From Candidatus Izemoplasmatales bacterium (lineage in GTDB: Bacteria > Bacillota_I > Bacilli_A > Izemoplasmatales > Hujiaoplasmataceae), in assembly GCA_028691315.1 (NCBI GenBank), contig JAQUZN010000011.1, positions 1-35,965 on the forward strand: 35,965 nt of DNA. The letters run 5' to 3'. Positions 25,898 to 33,708 of this stretch are shown piece after piece. Made by a program: the position numbers and the translations under genes. Numbering within the stretch: position 1 is the stretch's first letter; every line of letters begins with the position of its first letter. Below the pieces are notes generated by a model that was not told the DNA's origin, searched no databases, and saw nothing but the letters and a program-made list of their open reading frames with translations.

Positions 25898-27326
25898 GAA
25901 GTACTTCTCCTTTTAAGGACCATGTTTTTGCTTCTGTAATATGCAAATCAATTATCGTGCCGATATTTTCTGGATTACCTCTAAAATTCACAAGTTTATT
26001 GTGTTCCGTATAACCACACAGGAAATCTTTATTTGATTTTGATGGCCCCTCTACAAGGACTTTAACATTTGTATCTAAAAACCTTTCGTTTCCACGTAGA
26101 AATCCCTCATTAATTAGGTCATTTAAACGGTATAGACGATCCTTCTTTTCTTCTGTAGGCGTTAAGTCTTCCATAAGTGCAGCCGGAGTTCCAGTGCGTT
26201 TAGAAAAAACGAATGTATAAGCTCCTTCAAATTGACAAGTTCTTACAAGATCCATTGTTTCTTGAAACTCAGCTTCCGTCTCTGATGGAAAACCTACTAT
26301 AATATCTGTTGTAATTGAAACACCAGGAATTAGATTACGTATTGTATTAATAAGCTCAATATAACTTTCTTTTGTGTATTTACGGTTCATCATTTTTAAA
26401 ATACGATTTGAACCTGATTGAACTGGTAAATGGATGAAAGGCATTAAATTTTTGCCTTTTGCTAACGCTTCAATTAATGCCAAGGAAAAATCTTTTGGAT
26501 GTGATGTCGTAAACCGAATCCGAGGTATATTAAGTGCTGAAACATCTTTTAACAAATCAGAGAAACGATACGCTCTTGATGTAAAATCAAGTCCATACGA
26601 GTTCACATTTTGACCTAAAAGAGTGATTTCTTGGTATCCATCATTAACTAATGACTGAATTTCTTCAAGAATATGTTCTGGCTTCCTAGAACGCTCTTTT
26701 CCTCTAGTATATGGGACTATGCAGTAAGTACAAAATTCATCGCAACCATACATGATATTGACCCATGCTTTATACCGATTATCACGAACTGTTGGTACGT
26801 TTTCAACAAGGTCGCCTTCAAATGATAATACCTCAACAACTCTTCTTTTTTCAATCATAACAATTGCTAAGTAATCTAGTAACTTATGTAAATTATGCGT
26901 ACCAAAAATAATATCTACTTGACGATACGTTTTCAATAATTTTTCAACAACAACTTCTTCTTGAGGCATACAACCTCCGATTGCAATTACCAAATCAGGT
27001 TTCTTCATTTTCAAACGCTTAAACCGACCAATTTCACCAAATACTTTATTTTCTGCATTCGCTCTGATTGCACATGTATTGATAATAATTAGATCCGCTT
27101 CAGTTTCATCTAATGCAGGAGTAAAACCTTGAGATTCTAGCAATCCTTTGATTTTCTCCGTATCCGCTTCATTGGCTTGACATCCATGGGTTTGAATGAT
27201 ATATTTTTTGTTTTCTCCTATATTCGATATAAGATTATTGTAGTGAAACTCACTCACAATGCTTTCAATCTTTGATCGTTTTCTTGCATCTTTTAAATCT
27301 GGTTTATTAAATTGCTCATTTTTCAT
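25890..27326 (-). CDS. miaB: tRNA-2-methylthio-N6-dimethylallyladenosine synthase MiaB
   Basis: This radical-SAM methylthiotransferase adds the 2-methylthio group to i6A37 made by MiaA. The N-terminal UPF0004 domain has the three auxiliary-cluster cysteines C49, C85 and C119. The radical-SAM triad is C195, C199 and C202 (GCDEFCTYC). A C-terminal TRAM domain ends the protein. The leader of about 35 charged residues before the first domain is as in Bacillus MiaB. ATG 27326 is chosen because AGGTGAT lies four bases upstream, while GTG 27335 overlaps that site. The 478-residue length fits. Confidence 0.95.
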   Translation of the reverse strand: MKNEQFNKPDLKDARKRSKIESIVSEFHYNNLISNIGENKKYIIQTHGCQANEADTEKIKGLLESQGFTPALDETEADLIIINTCAIRANAENKVFGEIGRFKRLKMKKPDLVIAIGGCMPQEEVVVEKLLKTYRQVDIIFGTHNLHKLLDYLAIVMIEKRRVVEVLSFEGDLVENVPTVRDNRYKAWVNIMYGCDEFCTYCIVPYTRGKERSRKPEHILEEIQSLVNDGYQEITLLGQNVNSYGLDFTSRAYRFSDLLKDVSALNIPRIRFTTSHPKDFSLALIEALAKGKNLMPFIHLPVQSGSNRILKMMNRKYTKESYIELINTIRNLIPGVSITTDIIVGFPSETEAEFQETMDLVRTCQFEGAYTFVFSKRTGTPAALMEDLTPTEEKKDRLYRLNDLINEGFLRGNERFLDTNVKVLVEGPSKSNKDFLCGYTEHNKLVNFRGNPENIGTIIDLHITEAKTWSLKGEVLHE

Positions 27327-27343
27327 AATAATCACCTAACCTT

Positions 27344-27372
27344 AGTATACAAAATAGTTACTTCTAATTCAA
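27344..27372 (-). promoter_or_regulatory. Promoter of miaB-ricA
   Basis: TTGAAT (27367-27372), spacing 17, TATACT (27344-27349) on the minus strand, just beyond the ymdB terminator. Confidence 0.55.
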
Positions 27373-27383
27373 ATCATTTACAT

Positions 27384-27411
27384 AAAAAGAAGTTTATGAA
27401 AAATCATAAAC
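27384..27411 (-). terminator. Intrinsic terminator of ymdB
   Basis: Stem GTTTATGA/TCATAAAC (arms 27392-27399 and 27404-27411) with a 4-base loop, then TTCTTTTT on the minus strand. It starts 4 bases after the ymdB stop. Confidence 0.75.
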
Positions 27412-27415
27412 ATTC

Positions 27416-28174
27416 TTATTCGAAAATATTAATTCGTTCAATTTTCATCTTGTCAAAATCAAGCAGTACAGCGTTGAATTGATATGGCCCAGATAGTTCA
27501 GGATTCGTCCTTTCAGAAACGCCTGAAATAAATTTTCGAATACCTTGCTTAATCTCTCCACCAATAATTCCATACTTAACTCCCGTCATTCCTACATCAG
27601 AAATATACATTGTTTTTTTAGGAAAAATAATGTTATCTGCAGTTGGAACATGGGTATGTGTTCCTAAAACAGCGTTTACACGGCCATCCAAATAATTTAT
27701 CAATGCATACTTTTCGCTAGTAGCCTCCGCATGAAAGTCGACAATAATGTAATCACTTTTTATTTTCGAAAGTAATTCATCCATTTTTGTAAATGGATTA
27801 TCAATTTGGTCTCTCATAAAAACTCTTCCCAAAAGATTTATAATCGTGATAGTTTGTCCATTATAATTGATGGTAACATATTCTTTGCCAGGAGTACCAG
27901 GTCCGTAATTAGCAGGCCGGCATACATTTGGATAGTCCAGTACTGAAGATGCGTCTTTACGAGAAAAGGCATGGTTTCCAAGCGTAATTGCGTGAACACC
28001 TTTAGTCATCAAGTCTTTGTAAATGGCTTCAGTTAGGCCATTACCACTTGCCATGTTTTCTCCATTAACTATAATTATATTTGGTTTATAATCGTTTTTT
28101 ACTTGATTAAAATATTTTTCAAAGGCGATACGCCCTTGATCCATATATACATCACCAATAAATAATATCTTCAT
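27416..28174 (-). CDS. ymdB: YmdB-type metallophosphoesterase (TIGR00282)
   Basis: This is a dimetal phosphodiesterase; B. subtilis YmdB hydrolyses 2',3'-cyclic nucleotides and influences biofilm and motility gene expression. Ligand motifs are GDV with D8, NGEN with E39 and N40, GNH at 66-68, VDFHAE and GTHTH. The 252-residue length is near the family norm. The ATG at 28174 has AGAGGTGA upstream; the longer start at 28195 falls in a hairpin. It directly follows rny, as in Bacillus, separated by a strong hairpin. Confidence 0.94.
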   Translation of the reverse strand: MKILFIGDVYMDQGRIAFEKYFNQVKNDYKPNIIIVNGENMASGNGLTEAIYKDLMTKGVHAITLGNHAFSRKDASSVLDYPNVCRPANYGPGTPGKEYVTINYNGQTITIINLLGRVFMRDQIDNPFTKMDELLSKIKSDYIIVDFHAEATSEKYALINYLDGRVNAVLGTHTHVPTADNIIFPKKTMYISDVGMTGVKYGIIGGEIKQGIRKFISGVSERTNPELSGPYQFNAVLLDFDKMKIERINIFE

Positions 28175-28194
28175 TTTTTCACCTCTAAAAATCA

Positions 28195-28217
28195 TAGCCT
28201 TCCAAATTGGAAGGCTA
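28195..28217 (-). terminator. Strong hairpin between rny and ymdB
   Basis: A perfect 11-bp inverted repeat (TAGCCTTCCAA/TTGGAAGGCTA) around one central base starts 13 bases after the rny stop. On the minus strand five Ts come only 4 bases after the stem, immediately before the ymdB ribosome site. No separate ymdB promoter is seen, so it may act as a partial terminator or an mRNA 3'-end stabiliser. Confidence 0.6.
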
Positions 28218-28230
28218 ATCGTTTATTTTG

Positions 28231-29793
28231 TTATTTTGCTATATCTTGAGCACGAGTTTCTCGAATGACAGTAACCTTAATAGTACCTGGATAACTGAGT
28301 TTTTCTTCAATCAATTGTTTAATCTCTCTTGCGACTAGATGTGTCTTTTGGTCATCAATCTCATTAGGCTTAACAATTACTCTAACTTCTCTACCAGCTT
28401 GGATAGCAAATGCAGATTCTACACCCGCAACTGAAGTAGATATTTCTTCAAGTTGAGTTAATCGTTTGATATAATTCTCTAAGGATTCGCTTCTTGCGCC
28501 TGGTCTAGCAGCTGATAATGCATCAGCAGCGGCAACAAGTACTCCAATGACTGTTTTTGCTTCAACGTCGCCATGATGGCTACTAATAGCATCTAGGACA
28601 GCAGCATGTTCGTGGTATTTATTAGCAAGTTGAATACCAATATCAATATGTGAACCTTCCATTTCATGATCAACAGCTTTACCAATGTCATGTAATAGAC
28701 CTGCACGTTTTGCAATAACTTCATTTTCTCCAAGTTCAACAGCTAATTTCCCAGCAAGGAATGCTGTTTCAACGGAATGCCTAAGTGCATTTTGTCCATA
28801 AGATGTACGATAATGCATTCTTCCTAATAATTTAACTAAATCAGGATGCATTCTTCCAACACCGGTTTCAAAGATTGCTTTGTCACCCATGTCACGAATG
28901 AATTGATCTACTTCTACTCTTGTTTTCTCAACAATTTCTTCGATTCTTGCAGGATGAATACGACCATCCGTAATTAGTGTTTCAATTGTTCTTTTTGCAA
29001 TTTCTCTACGTACTGGATCAAAGCCTGATAGAACGACTGCTTCTGGAGTGTCATCAATAATTAAATCAACTCCGGTTAAAGCCTCAATGGTGCGAATATT
29101 TCTTCCTTCACGACCAATGATACGTCCTTTCATTTCGTCATTTGGCAAATTAACGACGCTGACAGTTGTTTCTGCAGTAACATCTTGTGCATACTTCTGA
29201 ATTGCAAGCGAAATAATCTCTTTTGCAATCTTTTGTGAATCTTGTTTAGCTGTTTCTTCTTGCTCACGAATATATTTATCAATTTCGGATGCCATTTCGT
29301 GTTCCACACGTTCCATGATAACTGCTTTTGCTTGGTCTTCGCTAAAATTAGCGATTTCTAGCAACTTCGTGTTTTGTTCTTGAATAATGCTTTCCAGTTT
29401 GCTTGCTTTTTCCTCAAGAGCGTTTTTCTTTTCGTCTAAAGCTTCTTCTTTACGATCCAGATTTAGTTCACGTTTGTCCAAATTGGCTGAACGGCGTTCA
29501 ATCAATTCCTCGCGTTGGATGATCTTGTGTTCAAGCTCGGATACCATCGCTTTTTTTTCTTTAATTATTTTATCGTTTTCTAAATTAAGATTATAAATTT
29601 CTTGTCTTGCTTCAACTAACTTCTCTTTTTTAAATTTTTCCGCTTGAGTATTTGCATCGTCAATAATATTTTGGGATTTATTTCTCGCAGTTTGAAATCC
29701 TTTTTCAACAACGATAACTCTTAAAATAAATCCTAATAGTCCACCGACAACTAAGCTAAGCAAAATGGCAATAATAGTTTCAAATGTACCCAT
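28231..29793 (-). CDS. rny: Ribonuclease Y
   Basis: This is a membrane-anchored endoribonuclease that starts mRNA decay in many Firmicutes. One N-terminal transmembrane helix (6-28), a long charged coiled coil (about 35-190), a KH domain with GREGRN (227-232) and an HD domain with H339, HD368-369 and SSHHGD (404-409) are all present. From ATG 29793 the protein has 520 residues, the same length as B. subtilis RNase Y. GGAGGT lies seven bases before that ATG; the ATG at 29808 would overlap it. A promoter and a structured leader of about 93 bases precede it. Confidence 0.97.
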   Translation of the reverse strand: MGTFETIIAILLSLVVGGLLGFILRVIVVEKGFQTARNKSQNIIDDANTQAEKFKKEKLVEARQEIYNLNLENDKIIKEKKAMVSELEHKIIQREELIERRSANLDKRELNLDRKEEALDEKKNALEEKASKLESIIQEQNTKLLEIANFSEDQAKAVIMERVEHEMASEIDKYIREQEETAKQDSQKIAKEIISLAIQKYAQDVTAETTVSVVNLPNDEMKGRIIGREGRNIRTIEALTGVDLIIDDTPEAVVLSGFDPVRREIAKRTIETLITDGRIHPARIEEIVEKTRVEVDQFIRDMGDKAIFETGVGRMHPDLVKLLGRMHYRTSYGQNALRHSVETAFLAGKLAVELGENEVIAKRAGLLHDIGKAVDHEMEGSHIDIGIQLANKYHEHAAVLDAISSHHGDVEAKTVIGVLVAAADALSAARPGARSESLENYIKRLTQLEEISTSVAGVESAFAIQAGREVRVIVKPNEIDDQKTHLVAREIKQLIEEKLSYPGTIKVTVIRETRAQDIAK

Positions 29794-29835
29794 GATTATT
29801 ACCTCCATTTTTTTATTTAGTTGTTTATATATCAG

Positions 29836-29860
29836 AGTATCTTCGGAACGAGATGATACT
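29836..29860 (-). promoter_or_regulatory. Hairpin in the rny mRNA leader
   Basis: AGTATC/GATACT arms (29836-29841 and 29855-29860) enclose a TCG-TTC-CGA inner hairpin within the 5' leader of rny. There is no T-run, so it is not a terminator. It could be a stability or self-control element; this is inference. Confidence 0.4.
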
Positions 29861-29892
29861 AGGAATATACATAATAATTTTATGCCTTCTTT

Positions 29893-29921
29893 ATTATATT
29901 ATAAAATCACGTTTTAGTCAA
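29893..29921 (-). promoter_or_regulatory. Sigma-A promoter of rny
   Basis: TTGACT (29916-29921), spacing 17, TATAAT (29893-29898) on the minus strand. Initiation near 29886 gives a leader of about 93 bases. Confidence 0.75.
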
Positions 29922-29981
29922 AAATTATTTGCTATTTTGACGAGATAAATTTATATTCAAGGTTATTTGTCACAATTACAT

Positions 29982-30010
29982 AAAAAAAGAAAAACTCATG
30001 CGAGTTTTTC
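29982..30010 (-). terminator. recA terminator containing the recA stop codon
   Basis: Stem GAAAAACTC (29989-29997) and GAGTTTTTC (30002-30010), loop of four, then seven Ts on the minus strand. The recA TGA (29996-29998) spans the stem-loop junction, and the upstream arm encodes the last residues EKL. Confidence 0.88.
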
Positions 30011-31006
30011 TGGTTTTGCAAATAATTTTGTGCGTATAAGTGTTTCTAATTCATTGGCTAATTCTGGGTTATCTTGTAGATACTTCTTAACATTTTCTCT
30101 TCCTTGGCCAATCTTTTGCTCGTTAAATGCGTACCATGAACCACTTTTCTTAATAAATTCATGTTCTACTGCAAGATCAACAATTTCACCAAGTCGTGAC
30201 ATACCTTGTCCAAAAACCAAATCAATAACACAAGTTTTAAATGGAGCAGCAACTTTGTTTTTTACTACTTTAACTTTTGCTTGGTTGCCTACAATATCAT
30301 TACCTTCTTTAATTTGATCGCCTTTTCGAATTTCAAGTCTTACGGAAGAATAAAATTTCAGAGCTCGTCCACCAGGTGTAATCTCTGGGTTCCCAAACAT
30401 AACACCAACTTTTTCTCTAATTTGATTGATAAAGATTGCGATACATTGAGACTTAGATAATACGCCAGATAACTTTCTCATTGCCTGACTCATAAGTCTT
30501 GCTTGAAGACCAACGTGACTATCACCCATTTCGCCTCTAATTTCAGCTTCTGGAACTAATGCTGCAACTGAGTCAATAACAACAATATCAATTGCGCCAC
30601 TGCGAATAAGGGCTTCTGTGATTTCTAAACCTTGCTCTCCCGTATCTGGTTGAGACAAAATTAAAGAATCAATATCTACTCCTAAAGCTTTAGCATATAC
30701 AGGATCAAGTGCATGTTCAGCATCAATAAAAGCAGCATAGCCACCTAATTTTTGAACTTGAGCAATTGCATGAAGTGCAAAAGTCGTTTTTCCGGATGAT
30801 TCTGGACCATATATTTCAATTATTCTTCCTCTAGGATATCCACCAACACCAAGCGCAGCATCTAGTGAAATTGAACCAGTTGAAATCGATTCAACATTTA
30901 GTGTTGTTCCCGCATCTCCTAAAATCATAACGGCACCCTTGCCGTACTCTTTTTCGATTTCTTTTAAAGCGATATCTAAACTTTTTCTTCTTTTTTCATC
31001 TGGCAT
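29996..31006 (-). CDS. recA: Recombinase RecA
   Basis: RecA forms filaments on single-stranded DNA and drives strand exchange and repair. Walker A GPESSGKT is at 67-74; VIDSVAAL, the L1/L2 loops ([22 protein letters not shown]) and the [10 protein letters not shown]-terminal domain are intact. The protein is 336 residues with no strongly acidic tail. The ATG at 31006 has AGGAGG eight bases upstream; the TTG at 31027 contains that site and is rejected. I see no LexA-type box upstream. pgsA directly precedes it, without the cinA gene found between them in Bacillus. Confidence 0.97.
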   Translation of the reverse strand: MPDEKRRKSLDIALKEIEKEYGKGAVMILGDAGTTLNVESISTGSISLDAALGVGGYPRGRIIEIYGPESSGKTTFALHAIAQVQKLGGYAAFIDAEHALDPVYAKALGVDIDSLILSQPDTGEQGLEITEALIRSGAIDIVVIDSVAALVPEAEIRGEMGDSHVGLQARLMSQAMRKLSGVLSKSQCIAIFINQIREKVGVMFGNPEITPGGRALKFYSSVRLEIRKGDQIKEGNDIVGNQAKVKVVKNKVAAPFKTCVIDLVFGQGMSRLGEIVDLAVEHEFIKKSGSWYAFNEQKIGQGRENVKKYLQDNPELANELETLIRTKLFAKPEKLA

Positions 31007-31070
31007 TTTGGGCCTCCTAGGTTGCAAAATAGTGTTTCTATAAATAATACGCTGTGAATCACGTTATTCT

Positions 31071-31640
31071 TTATACAGATTCTAAAATAATGTTTTTGTT
31101 TTTAAGAAAATAGTCTACTCCAGAATAAATAGTTAATAGAACACTTATAACGGTGAATACGATTCCAATATATGTGATCCATGAAATATTGAGTGGCATA
31201 ACGAAGAAATAAAATACAAGCGTCATCATTGTAAAAGCTGTTTTGTATTTGCCGTATTTAGAAGCAGCAATGACTTTGCCCCCATTAATGGCAACTAAAC
31301 GAATCGAAGTTACTATAAACTCTCTAGATAGAATTATAATCGGAACCCAAAAAGGCATCCACATATAAGGATTAGAAAGAAAATTATCAGATAATATTAG
31401 TAGTGCGGCTAAAACAAGTAATTTATCGGCCAAAGGGTCAATAAATTTACCGAATGTCGTTACTAGGTTTCTCTCTCTAGCAATTTTTCCATCAAAATAG
31501 TCTGTAACTGATGCTACAACAAATATAATTCCTAAAATCCAAAAAGTATTTACTCCCAATATCCCTTTAAACAGATATACAATAATTAAAACCGGGATTA
31601 AAATAATTCTAAACATCGTTAATTTATTAGGTAAGTTCAT
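31071..31640 (-). CDS. pgsA: CDP-diacylglycerol-glycerol-3-phosphate 3-phosphatidyltransferase
   Basis: This integral membrane enzyme makes phosphatidylglycerophosphate, the first committed step to phosphatidylglycerol. The CDP-alcohol phosphotransferase signature D-x2-DG-x2-AR-x8-G-x3-D-x3-D is complete (from TDYFDGKIAR to FIDPLADK), and about five hydrophobic helices surround it. ATG 31640 has AGAGGTG seven bases upstream and gives 189 residues, the family norm. The extended frame to 31685 crosses the promoter. recA follows after 64 bases. Confidence 0.95.
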   Translation of the reverse strand: MNLPNKLTMFRIILIPVLIIVYLFKGILGVNTFWILGIIFVVASVTDYFDGKIARERNLVTTFGKFIDPLADKLLVLAALLILSDNFLSNPYMWMPFWVPIIILSREFIVTSIRLVAINGGKVIAASKYGKYKTAFTMMTLVFYFFVMPLNISWITYIGIVFTVISVLLTIYSGVDYFLKNKNIILESV

Positions 31641-31658
31641 GATTACACCTCTGTATTT

Positions 31659-31667
31659 ATTATACCA
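31659..31667 (-). promoter_or_regulatory. Extended -10 promoter of pgsA
   Basis: TGGTATAAT on the minus strand is an extended -10 with a perfect hexamer. The sequence 17 bases upstream (TTTTGC) is a weak -35. It lies between the yebC terminator and the pgsA ribosome site. No better promoter is seen for recA, so pgsA and recA may share this one. Confidence 0.55.
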
Positions 31668-31700
31668 TATTCTCTTCACATGCAAAAGTAAAAAATGAAG

Positions 31701-31726
31701 AAAAAAGCAACGAAAATTCGTTGCTT
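31701..31726 (-). terminator. Intrinsic terminator of cvfB-yebC
   Basis: Arms AAGCAACGAA (31705-31714) and TTCGTTGCTT (31717-31726) form a 10-bp stem that runs into a T-run on the minus strand. It starts 5 bases after the yebC stop. Confidence 0.87.
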
Positions 31727-31731
31727 ATCAA

Positions 31732-32463
31732 TTATTCTTCTTGCATTGGTAGATTAATATTGTGGAAGACTTCCTGAACATCATCTAATTCGTCAGTCAT
31801 AGCAATGAATCGGTAAAATTTATTTAAGTCTTCTTCAGATAATTCTACATAATCTTGCGGTAAATATGTAACTTTATCTTCTAAGAAATTTAATTCTTTA
31901 TTTGTAGCAGTCAAAGCATCTTTTATTAAGTCAAGATCTGAAGCAGATCCAGTCACAGTAACGATCCCATCATCTTCTTGAAGATCGGTCACTTCACAAT
32001 TTGCTTCAAGGATTGCTTCTAAAGCTTCATCTTCTGTTAAACCTTCTACACTGATTAAAGAACAATATGTATATAAATATGATACACTTCCCGCAACGCC
32101 TAATTTACTTCCTGTCTTTGTAAAACAGCTACGCACTTCACCAAAAGTACGATTAACATTATCTGTTAAACATTCAACTATTAAAGTGCACCCACCTGGT
32201 CCAAAGCCCTCGTAGCGAACTGGTGCATAATCTTCTCCAGACGCTCCTTTTGACTTTTCAATATTTCTTTTAATGACATCTCCTGGAACTTGGTTTTGTT
32301 TTGCTCTTTCAATAACACGCTTTAAAGCTAAATTTCCATCAGGATCTGTGCCGCCTGTTTTTGCGGCCATATAGATTTCTTTACCAAATTTAGAATATAA
32401 TTTACTTTTAACTGCAGCGGTTTTCGCCATAGATGCAGCTCTTACTTCATGTGCTCTTCCCAT
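31732..32463 (-). CDS. yebC: YebC/TACO1-family translation factor, YebC2 (YeeI)-like
   Basis: This is a YebC-family protein, long annotated as a transcription regulator but now linked to relief of ribosome stalling at proline runs. MGRAHE at the start, KFGKEIYMAAKTGG, NLALKRVIERAKQNQVP and RYEGFGPGG place it closer to B. subtilis YeeI (YebC2) than to the MAGHSKW type. The 243-residue length is normal. AAGGA precedes the ATG. It follows cvfB by 20 bases and shares its transcript, so two RNA/translation proteins are coexpressed. The subfamily call is by eye. Confidence 0.9.
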   Translation of the reverse strand: MGRAHEVRAASMAKTAAVKSKLYSKFGKEIYMAAKTGGTDPDGNLALKRVIERAKQNQVPGDVIKRNIEKSKGASGEDYAPVRYEGFGPGGCTLIVECLTDNVNRTFGEVRSCFTKTGSKLGVAGSVSYLYTYCSLISVEGLTEDEALEAILEANCEVTDLQEDDGIVTVTGSASDLDLIKDALTATNKELNFLEDKVTYLPQDYVELSEEDLNKFYRFIAMTDELDDVQEVFHNINLPMQEE

Positions 32464-32483
32464 TATTTTATCCTTCTCTATTA

Positions 32484-33332
32484 TTATAAATTTTTTAAGA
32501 CAGTTTTATCAGGTTGCAGTTCGACAACACCTGATTTATATAGTGTACCCAAAGCTCTTTTAAAAGCTGATTTGCTCATTTGAAATGCGTATGATATATC
32601 TTCTGGTGTCGATTTATCAGTAAATCGCATTACACCATGATGATTAGTTAAATAATCAATAATGATTTGACTATCTTTTCCCATCATTAACTCTTTTTGT
32701 TCAATCAGTGTTCCTGTGTATTCTAAGTTATCGTTTTGTTTTAAAATTTTAGGTTGTACTGCTTCACCGAGACGATATTTTTTTCTTGTATTATTGTAAT
32801 GGACAAATATTATATTTCCATCAAATGTCGTGCAAACAAGTCCATCTTCAGTCAAAAATGCAACATTTGAGTCAGTAAAATCTGATTCGTGGAGTGTGTT
32901 TACAGGAACTAAGTAGTCTTTAATTTGTTTTCTTCCAATAATTTTGGCGAATAAATGTGATTTTTTTTCCTTCATTGACACAAATAGCTTATCTCCAACT
33001 AATGGCCATTCATCCAATAATAAAGGTAAATCATCCTTTGACAATAACAAGTCTTTTACAAGACCATAATGCAAGAAAACGCCATAAGTAGGATTGACTG
33101 AAACTACTTCTAAAAAAGCAGCTTTACTTATAGAAACCATCGCTTCTTTTGTAGAAGCGGTTTTCCTGCCAACGTTGTCAGCATAGATAAAAACATCAAC
33201 TACTTCTCCGGGCTCATAAGGTTTTAAAGCTTCCTTTTTATGTAAGAAGACTTCTTCATGATCATCAGTAAGTAAATACGCGATATCTGTTTCTCTTAAA
33301 ACTTTAAGTTGATTATAATCGCCTAATATCAT
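32484..33332 (-). CDS. cvfB: CvfB family S1-domain RNA-binding protein
   Basis: This is an RNA-binding protein with tandem S1-like domains and a C-terminal winged helix (STPEDISYAFQMSKSAFKRALGTLYK). S. aureus CvfB binds RNA and affects virulence gene expression; YitL is the Bacillus homologue. ATG 33332 has GGAGG seven bases upstream and gives 282 residues, matching the family (MILGDYNQLKV). The frame stays open to 33416, but the added 28 residues are hydrophobic noise. The start overlaps by four bases the end of a 54-codon leader ORF in another frame, so translation may be coupled. yebC follows. Confidence 0.92.
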   Translation of the reverse strand: MILGDYNQLKVLRETDIAYLLTDDHEEVFLHKKEALKPYEPGEVVDVFIYADNVGRKTASTKEAMVSISKAAFLEVVSVNPTYGVFLHYGLVKDLLLSKDDLPLLLDEWPLVGDKLFVSMKEKKSHLFAKIIGRKQIKDYLVPVNTLHESDFTDSNVAFLTEDGLVCTTFDGNIIFVHYNNTRKKYRLGEAVQPKILKQNDNLEYTGTLIEQKELMMGKDSQIIIDYLTNHHGVMRFTDKSTPEDISYAFQMSKSAFKRALGTLYKSGVVELQPDKTVLKNL

Positions 33333-33493
33333 AAAGATACCTCCAATATTCCCAAAGGAACAAATATAAAAAAGAATGTCAAAAAAATAAGGTGAGTAAT
33401 GTTTTTTACAAAACATGTTGTATTTAACGAAAAAAATACAAATCTTGCGGATTTGTTGTTGTTTTGTAGATTCAACAGTTGTAATTCAAACAT
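33329..33493 (-). CDS. Candidate 54-codon leader ORF overlapping the cvfB start
   Basis: This small ORF is too short for usual gene callers. It starts with ATG at 33493, five bases after GAAGGA, about 33 bases downstream of a strong promoter, and ends in TGA sharing ATGA with the cvfB start. The peptide begins MFELQLLNLQNNNKSARF, with 4 Leu, 4 Asn and 2 Gln in the first 14 residues, and ends in a hydrophobic stretch (35-50). A terminator-like hairpin lies inside codons 13-21. Promoter, ribosome site and overlap agree with each other. Homology is unknown, so it could be a regulatory leader whose translation matters more than its product, or a chance ORF. Confidence 0.5.
   Translation of the reverse strand: MFELQLLNLQNNNKSARFVFFSLNTTCFVKNITHLIFLTFFFIFVPLGILEVSL
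33430..33456 (-). terminator. Attenuator-like hairpin inside the cvfB leader ORF
   Basis: ACAAATC/GATTTGT (arms 33438-33444 and 33450-33456) with a 5-base loop, then A and seven Ts on the minus strand. The stem is only 7 bp and AT-rich, so it would be modest. A flanking pair, TACAAAACA and TGTTTTGTA, could form an alternative long-range stem around it. Confidence 0.5.
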
Positions 33494-33532
33494 ACTTATC
33501 CTTCTTTTCTTGCAATAAAAATTACCGTATTC

Positions 33533-33561
33533 ATTATAACAAATTCAATTCCCTTTGTCCA
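33533..33561 (-). promoter_or_regulatory. Promoter of the cvfB leader, cvfB and yebC
   Basis: TGGACA (33556-33561), spacing 17, TATAAT (33533-33538) preceded by TG as an extended -10, on the minus strand. Initiation is expected near 33526. Confidence 0.72.
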
Positions 33562-33608
33562 TTAAAAAAAGAAACGACGAATTTCAACTTCAATTTTGAT
33601 CTTTGTAA

Positions 33609-33636
33609 TTTATATGCGATACAATTATCTATTCAA
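33609..33636 (-). promoter_or_regulatory. Possible second, upstream promoter for cvfB
   Basis: TTGAAT (33631-33636), spacing 16, TATAAA (33609-33614) on the minus strand, in an AT-rich stretch where chance matches are common. Confidence 0.25.
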
Positions 33637-33670
33637 TTTATATATATTCAGATGTATAACTCTATTTATA

Positions 33671-33704
33671 AAAGAAAGAAAGCGTGAATTTACAATTCAC
33701 GCTT
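33671..33704 (-). terminator. Intrinsic terminator of the beta-lactamase-fold gene
   Basis: An 11-bp stem AAGCGTGAATT (33680-33690) and AATTCACGCTT (33694-33704), loop TAC, then a T-rich tract on the minus strand. It is five bases after the stop. Confidence 0.85.
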
Positions 33705-33708
33705 AACA

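Noticed and set aside
31007-31070. LexA-type SOS box upstream of recA
   Set aside because: No CGAAC-N4-GTTCG-like sequence; only GTGA-A-TCAC is present, which does not fit.
33333-33416. 28-residue N-terminal extension of CvfB
   Set aside because: GGAGG before 33332 and the family N-terminus both point to the shorter protein.
33399-33518. A 39-codon plus-strand ORF with AAGGTGAG upstream
   Set aside because: It has a ribosome-site-like sequence but no convincing plus-strand promoter, and it overlaps the better supported minus-strand leader ORF.
33415-33687. A 90-codon plus-strand ORF between cvfB and the beta-lactamase-fold gene
   Set aside because: No suitably spaced ribosome site, low-complexity composition, and it runs antisense through the leader ORF, promoter and terminator region.
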